64,000 bases of DNA, taken from positions 1,054,001 to 1,118,000 of the forward strand of contig NZ_CP100595.1 in assembly GCF_024267655.1 (NCBI RefSeq), read 5' to 3'. Origin of the DNA: Arcobacter roscoffensis. Lineage in GTDB: Bacteria; Campylobacterota; Campylobacteria; Campylobacterales; Arcobacteraceae. This document shows positions 43,531 through 52,536 of this stretch, in pieces (position 1 is the first letter of the stretch; each line of letters begins with the position of its first letter). Below the pieces are notes generated by a model. That model made no database searches and had not been told where the DNA came from. It saw nothing but the letters and a program-made list of their open reading frames with translations. The translations under genes were made by a program, and so were the position numbers.

Positions 43531-46183
43531 TCAAGAAGAAAATATAGAAGAAGTTGTTTATAAAGCAAAAGAAAAAAAGAATAAAAAAGCTGTATCTTTT
43601 ATATGGGTTTTACCTTTGATTATTTTAGGTGTTTTATCTTGGATTGCTTATGAATCATATATGAAAAAAGGCACAAATATAGAAGTTGTTTTCAAAAGTG
43701 CTGAAGGACTTAAAGAAAATGTTACTCCCTTAGAGTACAAAGGTTTACAACTTGGAAAAGTAACTGATATTAAACTTCATAAAGATTTAAAAAGTGTAAA
43801 AGTAAATATCCTTGTAAAAAATGAAGTAGCAAAATATGTAGCAAGTGAAAGCTCAAGATTTTATATCAAGAGACCTACAATTTCCCTTACTAAAGTGTCA
43901 GGTTTAAGTACTTTAATTAGTGGATTTAAAATAGAAATATCTCCTAAGTTTAGAACAAAAGGAGAATTTGAAGAAGGAAAACAAAAGTTTATATTTGAAG
44001 GACTTGATAGTAGGCCTGATGATGAACTATCAGCTGAGGGTTACTATATAACACTTCTTGCAAATGATAAAGAAAGCCTAGAAGTAGGAACTCCGATTTT
44101 TTATAATCAATATCAAATAGGTGAGGTGGTTTCAAAAGAATTTAAAGCTGAAAAAGCTTTTTTAAACGCATATATTTATGATAAATTCAACTATCTTGTA
44201 AACAATAGTTCAAAGTTTGTAATGAATAGTGCATTAAAAGTAAACTATGGACCAAGTGGCTTAAATATAGAGTTAGGTTCACTATACTCTGCAATTGTTG
44301 GAGGAATAACAGTAGTTACTCCAAAGAAAGATGATGAAAAGATAAAAAGAGATGAGGTTCATATTCTTTATGGAAATAAAGATGATCTTAAAAAGAAAAA
44401 ATATTTTCATATAAAATTCGCAAATGCAAGTGGAATAGGTGAGAATACTCCTATTATCTACAAAGGTATTACTGTTGGTAAAATATCAGAGCTTTCACTT
44501 ACACCTGAGGATGTATCAACAAAAGCTTTTATTTATGATAAGTATAAATATCTTCTTACTTCAAATACAGACTTTTTTATAAAAAGACCCAAAGTTAGTA
44601 TTGATGGAGTAAAAGATCTTGGAAATGTAGTAAAAGGTGATTATATTTCTCTTGATTATAAAAAAGGTGAAGAAAAAGATGTTTTTGTGGCAAAAGATTA
44701 TCAAGATTTGAAAAAAAGTTTAGAAAATACAATCATAACTTTATATGCAGATGATTTAAACTCAATTACTAAAAAGTCAAAACTTTACTATAAAAATATA
44801 GAAATAGGTGAAGTTGTAGATTATGATTTTACTAAAAACTTTTCAAAAGTTAAAATAAAAGTATCTATCGATAAAAAGTATGAAAATCTAGTAAATGACC
44901 ATACTTTATTTTATGACTTAAGTTCAAAACTTGTAGATATGAAAGCTTTAAATTTAGATATAAATTATAGTGGTTTCGAGCCTTTATTAAATGGTGCTAT
45001 AGGAATACTTACTGAAAAAAGAACTTCAAATCTATCAAAGAAAAGTTTTAAACTTTATGAGAAATATAAAGATGTGCGAGATTTAAAAAGAGTATATAAC
45101 CAAGGAAGTTTATATACAGCATATTTTGATAATAGCTTTATGCTAGAAAAAGGAATGGCAGTAGTTTATAAAAATAAAGAAATAGGTTTTGTAAAATCAA
45201 TCTCTTTTGATGAAAAAGAATCAAAAGTAAAACTATTTATTTATAAAGGTTTTAAAAAATATATAAACAATACAAGTGCTTTTTATAAAAAATCTAAGGT
45301 AGATTTTAGTGCAAGTTTAAATGGCATAAATCTAAATATTGATAACTTCACATCTTTCTTAGAAGGCTCAATTCATTTGATGAGTAAAACAGACAAAACT
45401 TATGATAAAAAAAGAGTTTATTCTTCGTATGATGAACTGAAAAATATTTCAAATAGTATAAGTATAGTTTTTGATGATGTTGAAGGTTTACATGAAGAGT
45501 TTTCTCAACTTACTTATAAAGGTGTAAAAATTGGTAAGGTTACAAATATCTCTTTAAACAAAGAGCAAAAAGTAGTAGTTAAAGCACAAATTTATGATGA
45601 CTATGAAAGTTTTGCAAAAAAAGGTGTGATTTATTATCTTAAAAAGCCAATTATTTCACTACAGCAAGTATCCGATGTTGGCTCAACAATCAAGGCTGTA
45701 AATATTGGAGTTGTAACTTCAAAAGCAAAAGATGTATTTGCAAAGAGTTTTGTAGGCTTTGATAAGCTGCCTTCTATTGATAAAACACATGAAGGAATAA
45801 CTTTTAAAGTAAACTCTATTCATGCTTCAAAAGCAGATGTAAATGCACCTATTTATTATAAGTTTGTGAAAATTGGTAAAATACATAAAAAAGAGTTGTC
45901 TCATGATGGTTCAAGAGTTATTATGCATTGTCAAATAGATAATAGATATGCTAATCTTGTTAGAAAAAACTCTAAGTTCTATGATATAAGTGGCTTTAAT
46001 GTTAAGTTCTCAATCTTCTCAGGTTCTAAAGTAGAGTCAAATACTTTTACAAGTATTTTAAAAGGTGGTTTAGTTTTAGTAACACCTGAAGAGTATACTC
46101 AAAAAGCAAGTACTATTGATGAGTTTGATTTAATCGAAGAGTTACCTGATGGATGGGATAAGATAACTCCTAATATAAAATAG
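43523..46183 (+). CDS. LetB/PqiB-like protein with seven MCE domains
   Basis: 886 residues. One N-terminal TM helix (about 25-45, FIWVLPLIILGVLSWIAYES), then seven MCE repeats. Each shows the same pattern of a strand, GTPIxYxx and xIGxVxxxxF: starts near TNIEVVFKSAEG, YYITLLANDKES, KYFHIKFANASG, NTIITLYADDLN, YTAYFDNSFMLE, SISIVFDDVEGL and HEGITFKVNSIH. Seven repeats and the LetA partner match E. coli LetB, which forms a tube across the periplasm for lipid movement between membranes. Last gene of the operon. Confidence 0.92.
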   Translation: MSNQEENIEEVVYKAKEKKNKKAVSFIWVLPLIILGVLSWIAYESYMKKGTNIEVVFKSAEGLKENVTPLEYKGLQLGKVTDIKLHKDLKSVKVNILVKNEVAKYVASESSRFYIKRPTISLTKVSGLSTLISGFKIEISPKFRTKGEFEEGKQKFIFEGLDSRPDDELSAEGYYITLLANDKESLEVGTPIFYNQYQIGEVVSKEFKAEKAFLNAYIYDKFNYLVNNSSKFVMNSALKVNYGPSGLNIELGSLYSAIVGGITVVTPKKDDEKIKRDEVHILYGNKDDLKKKKYFHIKFANASGIGENTPIIYKGITVGKISELSLTPEDVSTKAFIYDKYKYLLTSNTDFFIKRPKVSIDGVKDLGNVVKGDYISLDYKKGEEKDVFVAKDYQDLKKSLENTIITLYADDLNSITKKSKLYYKNIEIGEVVDYDFTKNFSKVKIKVSIDKKYENLVNDHTLFYDLSSKLVDMKALNLDINYSGFEPLLNGAIGILTEKRTSNLSKKSFKLYEKYKDVRDLKRVYNQGSLYTAYFDNSFMLEKGMAVVYKNKEIGFVKSISFDEKESKVKLFIYKGFKKYINNTSAFYKKSKVDFSASLNGINLNIDNFTSFLEGSIHLMSKTDKTYDKKRVYSSYDELKNISNSISIVFDDVEGLHEEFSQLTYKGVKIGKVTNISLNKEQKVVVKAQIYDDYESFAKKGVIYYLKKPIISLQQVSDVGSTIKAVNIGVVTSKAKDVFAKSFVGFDKLPSIDKTHEGITFKVNSIHASKADVNAPIYYKFVKIGKIHKKELSHDGSRVIMHCQIDNRYANLVRKNSKFYDISGFNVKFSIFSGSKVESNTFTSILKGGLVLVTPEEYTQKASTIDEFDLIEELPDGWDKITPNIK

Positions 46184-46186
46184 CAA

Positions 46187-46223
46187 AAGAAGATAAATCT
46201 ATTTATATGGATTTATTTCTTCT
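46187..46223. terminator. imperfect hairpin between LetB and CWC genes
   Basis: AGAAGATAAATC (46188-46199) pairs imperfectly with GATTTATTTCTTCT (46210-46223) with wobble or bulged bases. It lies at the end of two convergent genes. Confidence 0.45.
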
Positions 46224-46423
46224 ATAAATTTTTCTTTATTTTCTTTGAAAGCTTCAATACAGTTCTTACAAATGCAAGATTTCATTTGTAAGTTCTGAGG
46301 AATTAAAGCAATTAATTCTTTTGGTACTTTTATATCAAAGCACCAACAAGTACTATTTTTTATGTGAGCTTGACATAAATTCTCTTTTTTACAAAAAGGA
46401 CACAGTTTTTCATTTGTTTTCAT
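46199..46423 (-). CDS. cysteine-rich CWC-family protein
   Basis: 74 residues with eight Cys: LCPFCKKENLCQ, the diagnostic CWCF segment (STCWCFDIKVP) and CICKNCIEAF. This is the pattern of the small CWC proteins, presumed metal binding and of unknown role. It starts 1 base before the SDR gene ends on the same strand, so it is the second gene of an operon with that gene. Cytosolic. Confidence 0.85.
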   Translation of the reverse strand: MKTNEKLCPFCKKENLCQAHIKNSTCWCFDIKVPKELIALIPQNLQMKSCICKNCIEAFKENKEKFIEEINPYK

Positions 46424-47851
46424 TTAGTTCTCTTTATCTTTTGCTTTTTTCACGATACTTTTAATCATATTTGTAAATACAAAATAGTGAAGTGGTACAA
46501 GTGCATACCAATACAATCTTCCAAAAACTCCTCTTGGATAAAAGTAAGCTGATTGTATAAGTTTTTCATCATCTACTTTAAACTCTAACCATGCAGTTCC
46601 TGGTAGTTTCATTTGTGCAAAAAGTAATAATCTTTTATTCTCTTGTACATCAACAACTTTCCAGAAATCCAAGCTATCACCAACTCTTAAATTATATTGG
46701 TCTCTTCTTCCTCTTTTTAAACCAACTCCACCAATCATTTTATCAATAACACCTCTAATTTTCCAAAGAAAATCATAGTCAAACCAACCCTCTTTTCCAC
46801 CAATAGAAATAAAAGATTTGTAGATATTCTCTTTTGAAACATTATTATAATACTCTATTTTTCTATCAACAAATATAGCATCAGCCAAGTCTTTTGAGTG
46901 GTCTTTATCCCAAGCTTTACCAAATCTATCACTCCATCTACTTATTACCTGGTTTTTTTCAATCTCTTCTACTGCTTTTTTTACAGCATTTAAATATGAT
47001 ATTGGTTTTATATTAGGAAAGTATTTTTTTGCATTGTCATTTTGTATTATAACTTCTGATCTTAATCCTTCAATCAAAGCTTTTGCAACACCAAATCTAA
47101 CAGGTGTAAATAGATTTAACCAATAAGATGAAAGGGTAATTGATAAAAATGGAAGAGGAATAATATATCTTTTTAAGTCTAAGGCTTCTGCTGTTTTTAA
47201 CATCATCTCTTTATAAGTTAACTGTTCAGCTCCCACATCAATAGTAAGGTTTTTTTCTTCTTTTAAATAAATTGATTCATATAAATAGTTCAATACATCA
47301 GAAACAGCAATTGGCTGAGCTTTTGTATCTACCCATTTTGGAGTAGTCATAACAGGAAGTTTTTCTGTTAAGTTTCTAATAATCTCAAAGCTTGTACTTC
47401 CTGAACCAATAATAACCCCAGCTCTAACCCAAATAGTTTGAACCTTTGGATTTGAACTTAGAACTTGTCCTGTTTCAAGTCTACTAAGAAGGTGTTCACT
47501 TGTATTTTCATTCTCAACTCCAAGACCACCTAAATAGATAATTCTTTTTACTCCACAAGAAGCTGCTATATCAACAAAGTTTTGAGCTGAAATCTTGTCA
47601 AGATTTTTATAATCTTTTCTATTTAGTGAGTGAATCATATAAAAGGCAGTATGAACTCCCTCAAGGGCTTTTTCTAATGATTCTTTATCAAAGGTATTAC
47701 CTTCAATAACTTCTACTTTTTTTGAGTTTTTTAAGCTAACAGATTGTTTGTTTCTTACGAAAAGACGTAAATCTATGTTTTCATCTGCTAGTAGTATTTG
47801 TTTTAATCTTCTACCGATATATCCTGTCGAACCTGTTAGTAATACTTTCAT
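46424..47851 (-). CDS. SDR-type NAD(P)-binding protein with DUF2867
   Basis: 475 residues. N-terminal extended-SDR/NmrA-like domain (about 1-290) with the nucleotide-binding LLTGSTGYIGRRL and AFYMIHSLNR. The C-terminal part (about 310-475) with FDYDFLWKIRGVIDKMIGG, RVGDSLDFWKV and GVFGRLYWYALVPLHYFVF is typical of the DUF2867 domain. Substrate unknown; homologues are thought to act on quinone or lipid-like compounds near the membrane. First gene of the operon with the CWC protein. Confidence 0.88.
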   Translation of the reverse strand: MKVLLTGSTGYIGRRLKQILLADENIDLRLFVRNKQSVSLKNSKKVEVIEGNTFDKESLEKALEGVHTAFYMIHSLNRKDYKNLDKISAQNFVDIAASCGVKRIIYLGGLGVENENTSEHLLSRLETGQVLSSNPKVQTIWVRAGVIIGSGSTSFEIIRNLTEKLPVMTTPKWVDTKAQPIAVSDVLNYLYESIYLKEEKNLTIDVGAEQLTYKEMMLKTAEALDLKRYIIPLPFLSITLSSYWLNLFTPVRFGVAKALIEGLRSEVIIQNDNAKKYFPNIKPISYLNAVKKAVEEIEKNQVISRWSDRFGKAWDKDHSKDLADAIFVDRKIEYYNNVSKENIYKSFISIGGKEGWFDYDFLWKIRGVIDKMIGGVGLKRGRRDQYNLRVGDSLDFWKVVDVQENKRLLLFAQMKLPGTAWLEFKVDDEKLIQSAYFYPRGVFGRLYWYALVPLHYFVFTNMIKSIVKKAKDKEN

Positions 47852-47922
47852 AATATATCCTTTAAGTAGTTTAAATTATTTTAGCATGTTATTTTGTTTT
47901 TACATAGAGTTATTTTGTAGTT

Positions 47923-47955
47923 ATATAAACTAAGGCTTTAGCCTTTAGTTTATAT
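47923..47955. terminator. hairpin terminator of the CiaB-like gene
   Basis: ATATAAACTAAGGC (47923-47936) pairs with GCCTTTAGTTTATAT (47941-47955), 14 bp with one bulge. It contains the stop codon end of the CiaB-like gene. Confidence 0.65.
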
Positions 47956-49822
47956 AGTTCTCTTTTTTATCTTCTGTATCTAACTCTTGACCAATTTCTT
48001 GGTATCTTTTAAAGTAGTATTTTACAAATGAGTTTATTTTTTTGTTTACAGGCATGAAGTATTTTTCTTCTTTTTCTGCGTATTGATTTAAGAACTGTGT
48101 TGCGTCTTTTTTATCAAGGTAGTGTTTTGCTAAATCAGTGTAAGTTTGAACATACCACTTTTTAAGTGCTTCGTGTTTTTCATCACTCATGTCAACGATT
48201 AAGTTTTTTTCATCCCAATCTAAAACACCACTATCAAAAAGTCCAGCTAAGTGAATAAGACCTTCACAATAGTATGGTTGAACTTCATCTACTTCCATCC
48301 ATCCCATAAGTCCTACAGCTCTTTTTACTGTATCTATTAGTACTTGTTTTTCAAGTTCTTTTTCATCATCTTGTTCATCTAGGAAAAATGAAACTAATCC
48401 ACCAGTTGTAGCTTTGAACTCTTCTATGTTTTTGAAGTTTCCTGTTTTATTCATAGCTGATTCTGTTTCATCATCACACCATAGAATATGACCAAACTCA
48501 TGTCCAATAGTTGTGATGTCATAAACTTGGTGCCATTTTGAAGTTTCATTGAAAAGGAAAGTTCTATCTTCTGTAAGTAGTTCTTGTCCAAAAGTCTCTT
48601 TTGAAATCTTTAAAAATGGCTTTGCTCTACTGCTTTGAAGTATTTCATCACTAAATGCGAAGATTTTTTTACCTTCTTCTTTTGATACTATCTCATCATT
48701 TGGTACAACTTGTGCTGAAAATAGTCCATTGAATTCAGCTCCAAAAAATACAGCAGGTCTTCCTATATAAAGTTGCACTTTGTAAAGTGATTTTAGTGAG
48801 AAATCATAAATACTTTTGTATTCTTGTGTTTGCTCAATTCTATCAAATACTTTTGCAAAAGCTGATTTGATTTTAGTTACCCTGTGGTCATTTTGTGCAA
48901 ACTGTGGATTTGAAAGTCTTATATCCCACTCTAAAGCAACTGCTTTTCTAAAGTGATCTTCATAGTACTCTAAAGGGTGACCTATTTGAATAGGTGCTTT
49001 TATTTTCATCCAAGCTCTATCTACATCTGCCCATTTCTCAACTAGTTTATGTTCTTTGTCTTCCCCCAAGGCTTTGATTAGTGTTTGGATATATAAGATA
49101 TAGTTCCATTTCTCACCATATATATCATCTTCAAGTTCGATTAGTTTTTCTTCAAACTCTTCAAGTTCATCAATTACAGCTGTTGTTTGCTCTTTGAAAG
49201 CTTTGATATATGCTTGTGATTTATACTCATCTTTTTGTTTTACAAGTGCTGAGTATGATCTATCTGCTATCATGTCATTATGACCTAAGTCATAAAGATG
49301 GTTATTTTCTAAGTATTCATATACTTTTGACTCATCACCATCAAATTTGGCTAATAACTCTTTATTTATACCATTTATAATATGTGAAGTCCAAGCACTC
49401 TGCCATGATGACATCTTAAGACCTACATTATAAACACCTTGAAAAATCTCTTGGTAAAAAGGAGTTAATAAGTTGTTGTTTTTTATATAATCGATTGTGT
49501 TCTTATGCTTTTCATGCCAAAAGTCTCTTACAAAGCAGTAAGCTTTTTCTTGAAGCTCTATAATCTGTGCCTCACTTTTTTCAGACTTTTTAAGTACCTG
49601 TACAAGTGAATCATCTCTAAGACTTACAAGTCTAGTAACAAGAGCAAATCTTAAATCTTCTTTCATTTCTAAACCTAAGTTTTTTGCAAACTCATCAATG
49701 ATAGTAAGTTTTTCATACTCTTCGTTTTCTAAATGTGATATTAGTTTATTGATATTTGATTTTTGAGCATCTAGGTACTCATATAATTCATTTAAATCTT
49801 CTAAAAATTTGTTTTTATCCAA
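47945..49822 (-). CDS. ciaB: CiaB-like protein with HExxH metalloprotease motif
   Basis: 625 residues, cytosolic by sequence, no signal peptide. N-terminal two thirds helical; a zinc motif HEFGH lies at about residue 453 (TTIGHEFGHILW), with a downstream Glu-rich helix (IEEFKATTGGLVSFFLDE) that could supply the third ligand, the gluzincin/M3-like arrangement. Length and overall appearance, plus the taxonomic setting, fit the Campylobacter/Arcobacter invasion antigen CiaB family; this identification is from memory and moderately sure. If right, the protein is more likely a conserved housekeeping peptidase than a dedicated virulence factor. Single gene with own terminator. Confidence 0.7.
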   Translation of the reverse strand: MDKNKFLEDLNELYEYLDAQKSNINKLISHLENEEYEKLTIIDEFAKNLGLEMKEDLRFALVTRLVSLRDDSLVQVLKKSEKSEAQIIELQEKAYCFVRDFWHEKHKNTIDYIKNNNLLTPFYQEIFQGVYNVGLKMSSWQSAWTSHIINGINKELLAKFDGDESKVYEYLENNHLYDLGHNDMIADRSYSALVKQKDEYKSQAYIKAFKEQTTAVIDELEEFEEKLIELEDDIYGEKWNYILYIQTLIKALGEDKEHKLVEKWADVDRAWMKIKAPIQIGHPLEYYEDHFRKAVALEWDIRLSNPQFAQNDHRVTKIKSAFAKVFDRIEQTQEYKSIYDFSLKSLYKVQLYIGRPAVFFGAEFNGLFSAQVVPNDEIVSKEEGKKIFAFSDEILQSSRAKPFLKISKETFGQELLTEDRTFLFNETSKWHQVYDITTIGHEFGHILWCDDETESAMNKTGNFKNIEEFKATTGGLVSFFLDEQDDEKELEKQVLIDTVKRAVGLMGWMEVDEVQPYYCEGLIHLAGLFDSGVLDWDEKNLIVDMSDEKHEALKKWYVQTYTDLAKHYLDKKDATQFLNQYAEKEEKYFMPVNKKINSFVKYYFKRYQEIGQELDTEDKKENYIN

Positions 49823-49888
49823 AATTTTATCCTTATGTTTATCTATTTTGTAAGTCTATCTAGTTATATCTTTTTTTTATATAATAAA

Positions 49889-50263
49889 TTAAAATTTATT
49901 TTTTAAAAAGTAAGATATCGCAAGAATTCCAAGTATCACTAAAGGTGCAATAATCTTATCAAGGGAATCTCCAACAGCAAAATGAGAATAAGAAGCCGCA
50001 ATAAAATCAAAAGTAAAACCTGCATAAGCCCACTGTTTAATAGTAGAAAAACTTCTTGGTAAAAGTAAAGCAATAGCTCCTAAAATCTTAAATACCCCAA
50101 GCATTGGGAAAAAATATGGTGGATATTGTAATGTTTGGTTTACTTCTAAAACAGCACTTGTTTGAAGTATATCTACAATTCCACCATAAAAACCAACAAG
50201 TAAAGCAATAAATAGTGTTGATGCGTAATAAATACTCTTTTTATTTATAATTTTTCCTATCAT
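49889..50263 (-). CDS. DoxX-like membrane protein
   Basis: 124 residues with four TM helices. The segment PYFFPMLGVFKILGAIALLLPR followed by KQWAYAGFTFDFIAA is the DoxX-like family pattern (small integral membrane proteins of unclear redox role). Single gene, divergent from htpG, with its start in the same intergenic region that carries the CIRCE element. Confidence 0.82.
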   Translation of the reverse strand: MIGKIINKKSIYYASTLFIALLVGFYGGIVDILQTSAVLEVNQTLQYPPYFFPMLGVFKILGAIALLLPRSFSTIKQWAYAGFTFDFIAASYSHFAVGDSLDKIIAPLVILGILAISYFLKNKF

Positions 50264-50341
50264 ATTTAGTCCTTTTTATATCTAGTAAATAATTATATTT
50301 TAATTTTGTTTAACAAATGTAAAGTCAAAAAGTATATAAAA

Positions 50342-50368
50342 TTAGCACTTGATGAGTAAAAGTGCTAA
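50342..50368. promoter_or_regulatory. CIRCE element (HrcA operator) upstream of htpG
   Basis: TTAGCACTT-N9-AAGTGCTAA, a perfect 9-bp inverted repeat with exactly 9 bases between the arms. The known CIRCE consensus is TTAGCACTC-N9-GAGTGCTAA, so this is an 8/9 match in each arm with a compensating change. It sits just after a TATATAAAAT -10-like box (50334-50343) and 81 bp before the htpG start, the position expected for HrcA repression. Confidence 0.88.
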
Positions 50369-50449
50369 AATTTATCAAAACTTTAGCTTTCTTTTATAAA
50401 GTTTTGTTAAAATTATCATAATAAAATTAAAATTTAATAGGAGAAATTT

Positions 50450-52360
50450 ATGGCGAAACATCAATTTCAAACAGAAGTAGGACAATTATTACATTTAATG
50501 ACGCACTCTTTATACTCAAATAAAGAGATATTTATAAGAGAATTAGTATCAAATGGTAGTGATGCTATTGATAAGTTAAACTACTTAAAGTTAACTGATG
50601 ATAAATTAAAAGAACAATACGCAGATTGGTCAGGTGAGATTAACATCACTTTTGATGAAGAAGATAAATCTTTAACTATTATTGATAATGGTATTGGTAT
50701 GAATGAAGAAGATTTAATCGCTTCTATTGGTACTATTGCAAAATCAGGAACTAAATCATTTGTTGAAGCTCTAACAGGTGATGCTAAAAAAGACTCAAAC
50801 TTAATCGGACAGTTTGGTGTTGGATTCTATTCAGTATTTATGGTAGCTTCAAAAGTAGATGTTATCTCTAAAAAAGCTGGTGAAGAAACTGCTTATAAGT
50901 GGTCTTCAGATGGTACTGGTGAGTTTGATTTATCACCTTGTACAAAAGAGTCTTCAGGAACTGTTATTTATATCAAACTTAAAGATGAAGAAGCTGAAGA
51001 ATTTGCTAATAAATCAAGAATTGAAAATATTATTGGTAAATACTCAAACCATATCGCTTACCCAATTTTCTTAAACTACACAGAAGAAGTAGAAGAAGAG
51101 TTAAGTGAAGAAGATAAAAAAGCTGGAAAAGAAGCTAAAAAAACAACTGAAAAAAGACATGAAAAAATCAATGAAGCAACAGCTTTATGGATGCAAGCAA
51201 AATCAAAAGTAAAACAAGAAGAGTACAATGATTTCTATAAGTCAATCTCTCATGACTCTCAAGATCCATTAGCTACTATTCATACAAAAGCTGAGGGTGT
51301 AAATGAGTATACTACACTTTTCTATATCCCAAAAACTGCACCTATGGATATGTATAGAGCTGATTATCAACCAGGTGTTAAGCTTTATGTTAAAAGAGTA
51401 TTTATTACTGATGATGAAAAAGAGTTATTACCAACTTACTTAAGATTTGTTAGAGGTATTATCGATAGTGAAGATTTACCACTAAATGTATCAAGAGAAA
51501 TCTTACAAGAAAACAGAATCCTAGCAAACATCAAACAATCATCTGTTAAAAAAGTTTTATCTGAAATCAAAAAACTTTCTAAAGATGAAGAAAAATATGC
51601 TGAATTTATTGAGCAATACAATAGACCACTTAAAGAGGGTGCTTACCAAGACTTCACAAATAAAGATAAAATCTTAGAATTAATTAGATTCAAGTCAACT
51701 AAGGCAGAAGCTGGAAAAATGACTTCATTAGAAGCTTATAAAGAAGCAGCTGATAGTGAACAAAAAGCTATTTACTTTATCGTAGGTGAAAATGAAAATG
51801 TATTAAGAAACTCACCACTTTTAGAAGCATATAAGAAAAATGACATTGAAGTTTTAATCTTAGATGACAAAGAAATCGATGAAATCGTAACTCCAATGTA
51901 TGGTGCATACAAAGAGTGGGAATTCAAAGACATCACAGCTTGTGAAGCTCCAAAAGTAGAGCAATCAGAAGAGAAGAAAAAAGAAGTTGAAGAGAAGTTT
52001 GAAGACATCACGAAAAAAATCAAAGATATCTTAGGTGAAACTGTATCAGATGTAAGAGTTACAAACAGACTTTCAGATTCACCATCTTGTGTAGTAAAAG
52101 ATGCAGGTGACGCTCAAATGGCTCAAATGCAACAAATGATGAGAGCAATGGGACAAGAGATGCCAGAATCAGCTCCAATCTTAGAAATCAACCCAGACCA
52201 CGAAATCGTAACAAAACTAAACGGTTTAGCGGATGAAGCACTAGTTTCAGATGTATCATGGGTACTATTAGACCAAGCAAAATTATCTGAGGGTATGGAT
52301 ATCACAGATGCAGTAGCGTTTGCGCAGAGATTATCAAGAATCACAGCAAAAGCTCTATAA
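50450..52360 (+). CDS. htpG: molecular chaperone HtpG (Hsp90)
   Basis: 636 residues. Bergerat ATP fold at the N-terminus: IFIRELVSNGSDAIDKLNYL, TIIDNGIGMNEEDL and GQFGVGFYSVFMVA; middle domain with LPLNVSREILQENRIL; C-terminal dimerisation domain. Length is standard for bacterial HtpG. ATP-dependent cytosolic chaperone. Transcription is expected to be heat-inducible through the CIRCE operator upstream. GGAG ribosome site before the ATG and a terminator after the stop, so monocistronic. Confidence 0.97.
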   Translation: MAKHQFQTEVGQLLHLMTHSLYSNKEIFIRELVSNGSDAIDKLNYLKLTDDKLKEQYADWSGEINITFDEEDKSLTIIDNGIGMNEEDLIASIGTIAKSGTKSFVEALTGDAKKDSNLIGQFGVGFYSVFMVASKVDVISKKAGEETAYKWSSDGTGEFDLSPCTKESSGTVIYIKLKDEEAEEFANKSRIENIIGKYSNHIAYPIFLNYTEEVEEELSEEDKKAGKEAKKTTEKRHEKINEATALWMQAKSKVKQEEYNDFYKSISHDSQDPLATIHTKAEGVNEYTTLFYIPKTAPMDMYRADYQPGVKLYVKRVFITDDEKELLPTYLRFVRGIIDSEDLPLNVSREILQENRILANIKQSSVKKVLSEIKKLSKDEEKYAEFIEQYNRPLKEGAYQDFTNKDKILELIRFKSTKAEAGKMTSLEAYKEAADSEQKAIYFIVGENENVLRNSPLLEAYKKNDIEVLILDDKEIDEIVTPMYGAYKEWEFKDITACEAPKVEQSEEKKKEVEEKFEDITKKIKDILGETVSDVRVTNRLSDSPSCVVKDAGDAQMAQMQQMMRAMGQEMPESAPILEINPDHEIVTKLNGLADEALVSDVSWVLLDQAKLSEGMDITDAVAFAQRLSRITAKAL

Positions 52361-52369
52361 AAATAAATC

Positions 52370-52410
52370 AACTATTTGCACGCATCTTCAGCGTTGCAAA
52401 TAGTTTTTCT
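52370..52410 (+). terminator. terminator of htpG
   Basis: AACTATTTGCA (52370-52380) pairs perfectly with TGCAAATAGTT (52395-52405); the loop contains a further CGC/GCG pairing. A T-rich run (TTTTTCTTTC) starts at the stem's end. Confidence 0.8.
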
Positions 52411-52536
52411 TTCAATCACCTACTAAATGTAGGCTCAATCAAGAAAAAATATTTACGCCTTGAATCTACATACAACTAGTTGTTTATTTAATTGTTATAT
52501 ACTAATAGATTAAGTTAAATAATTTAAGGAAATAAT

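Noticed and set aside
50450-52360. htpG as a second member of the HD-Hsp90-like system
   Set aside because: It is a full-length canonical HtpG with CIRCE control; similarity is limited to the ATP-binding fold.
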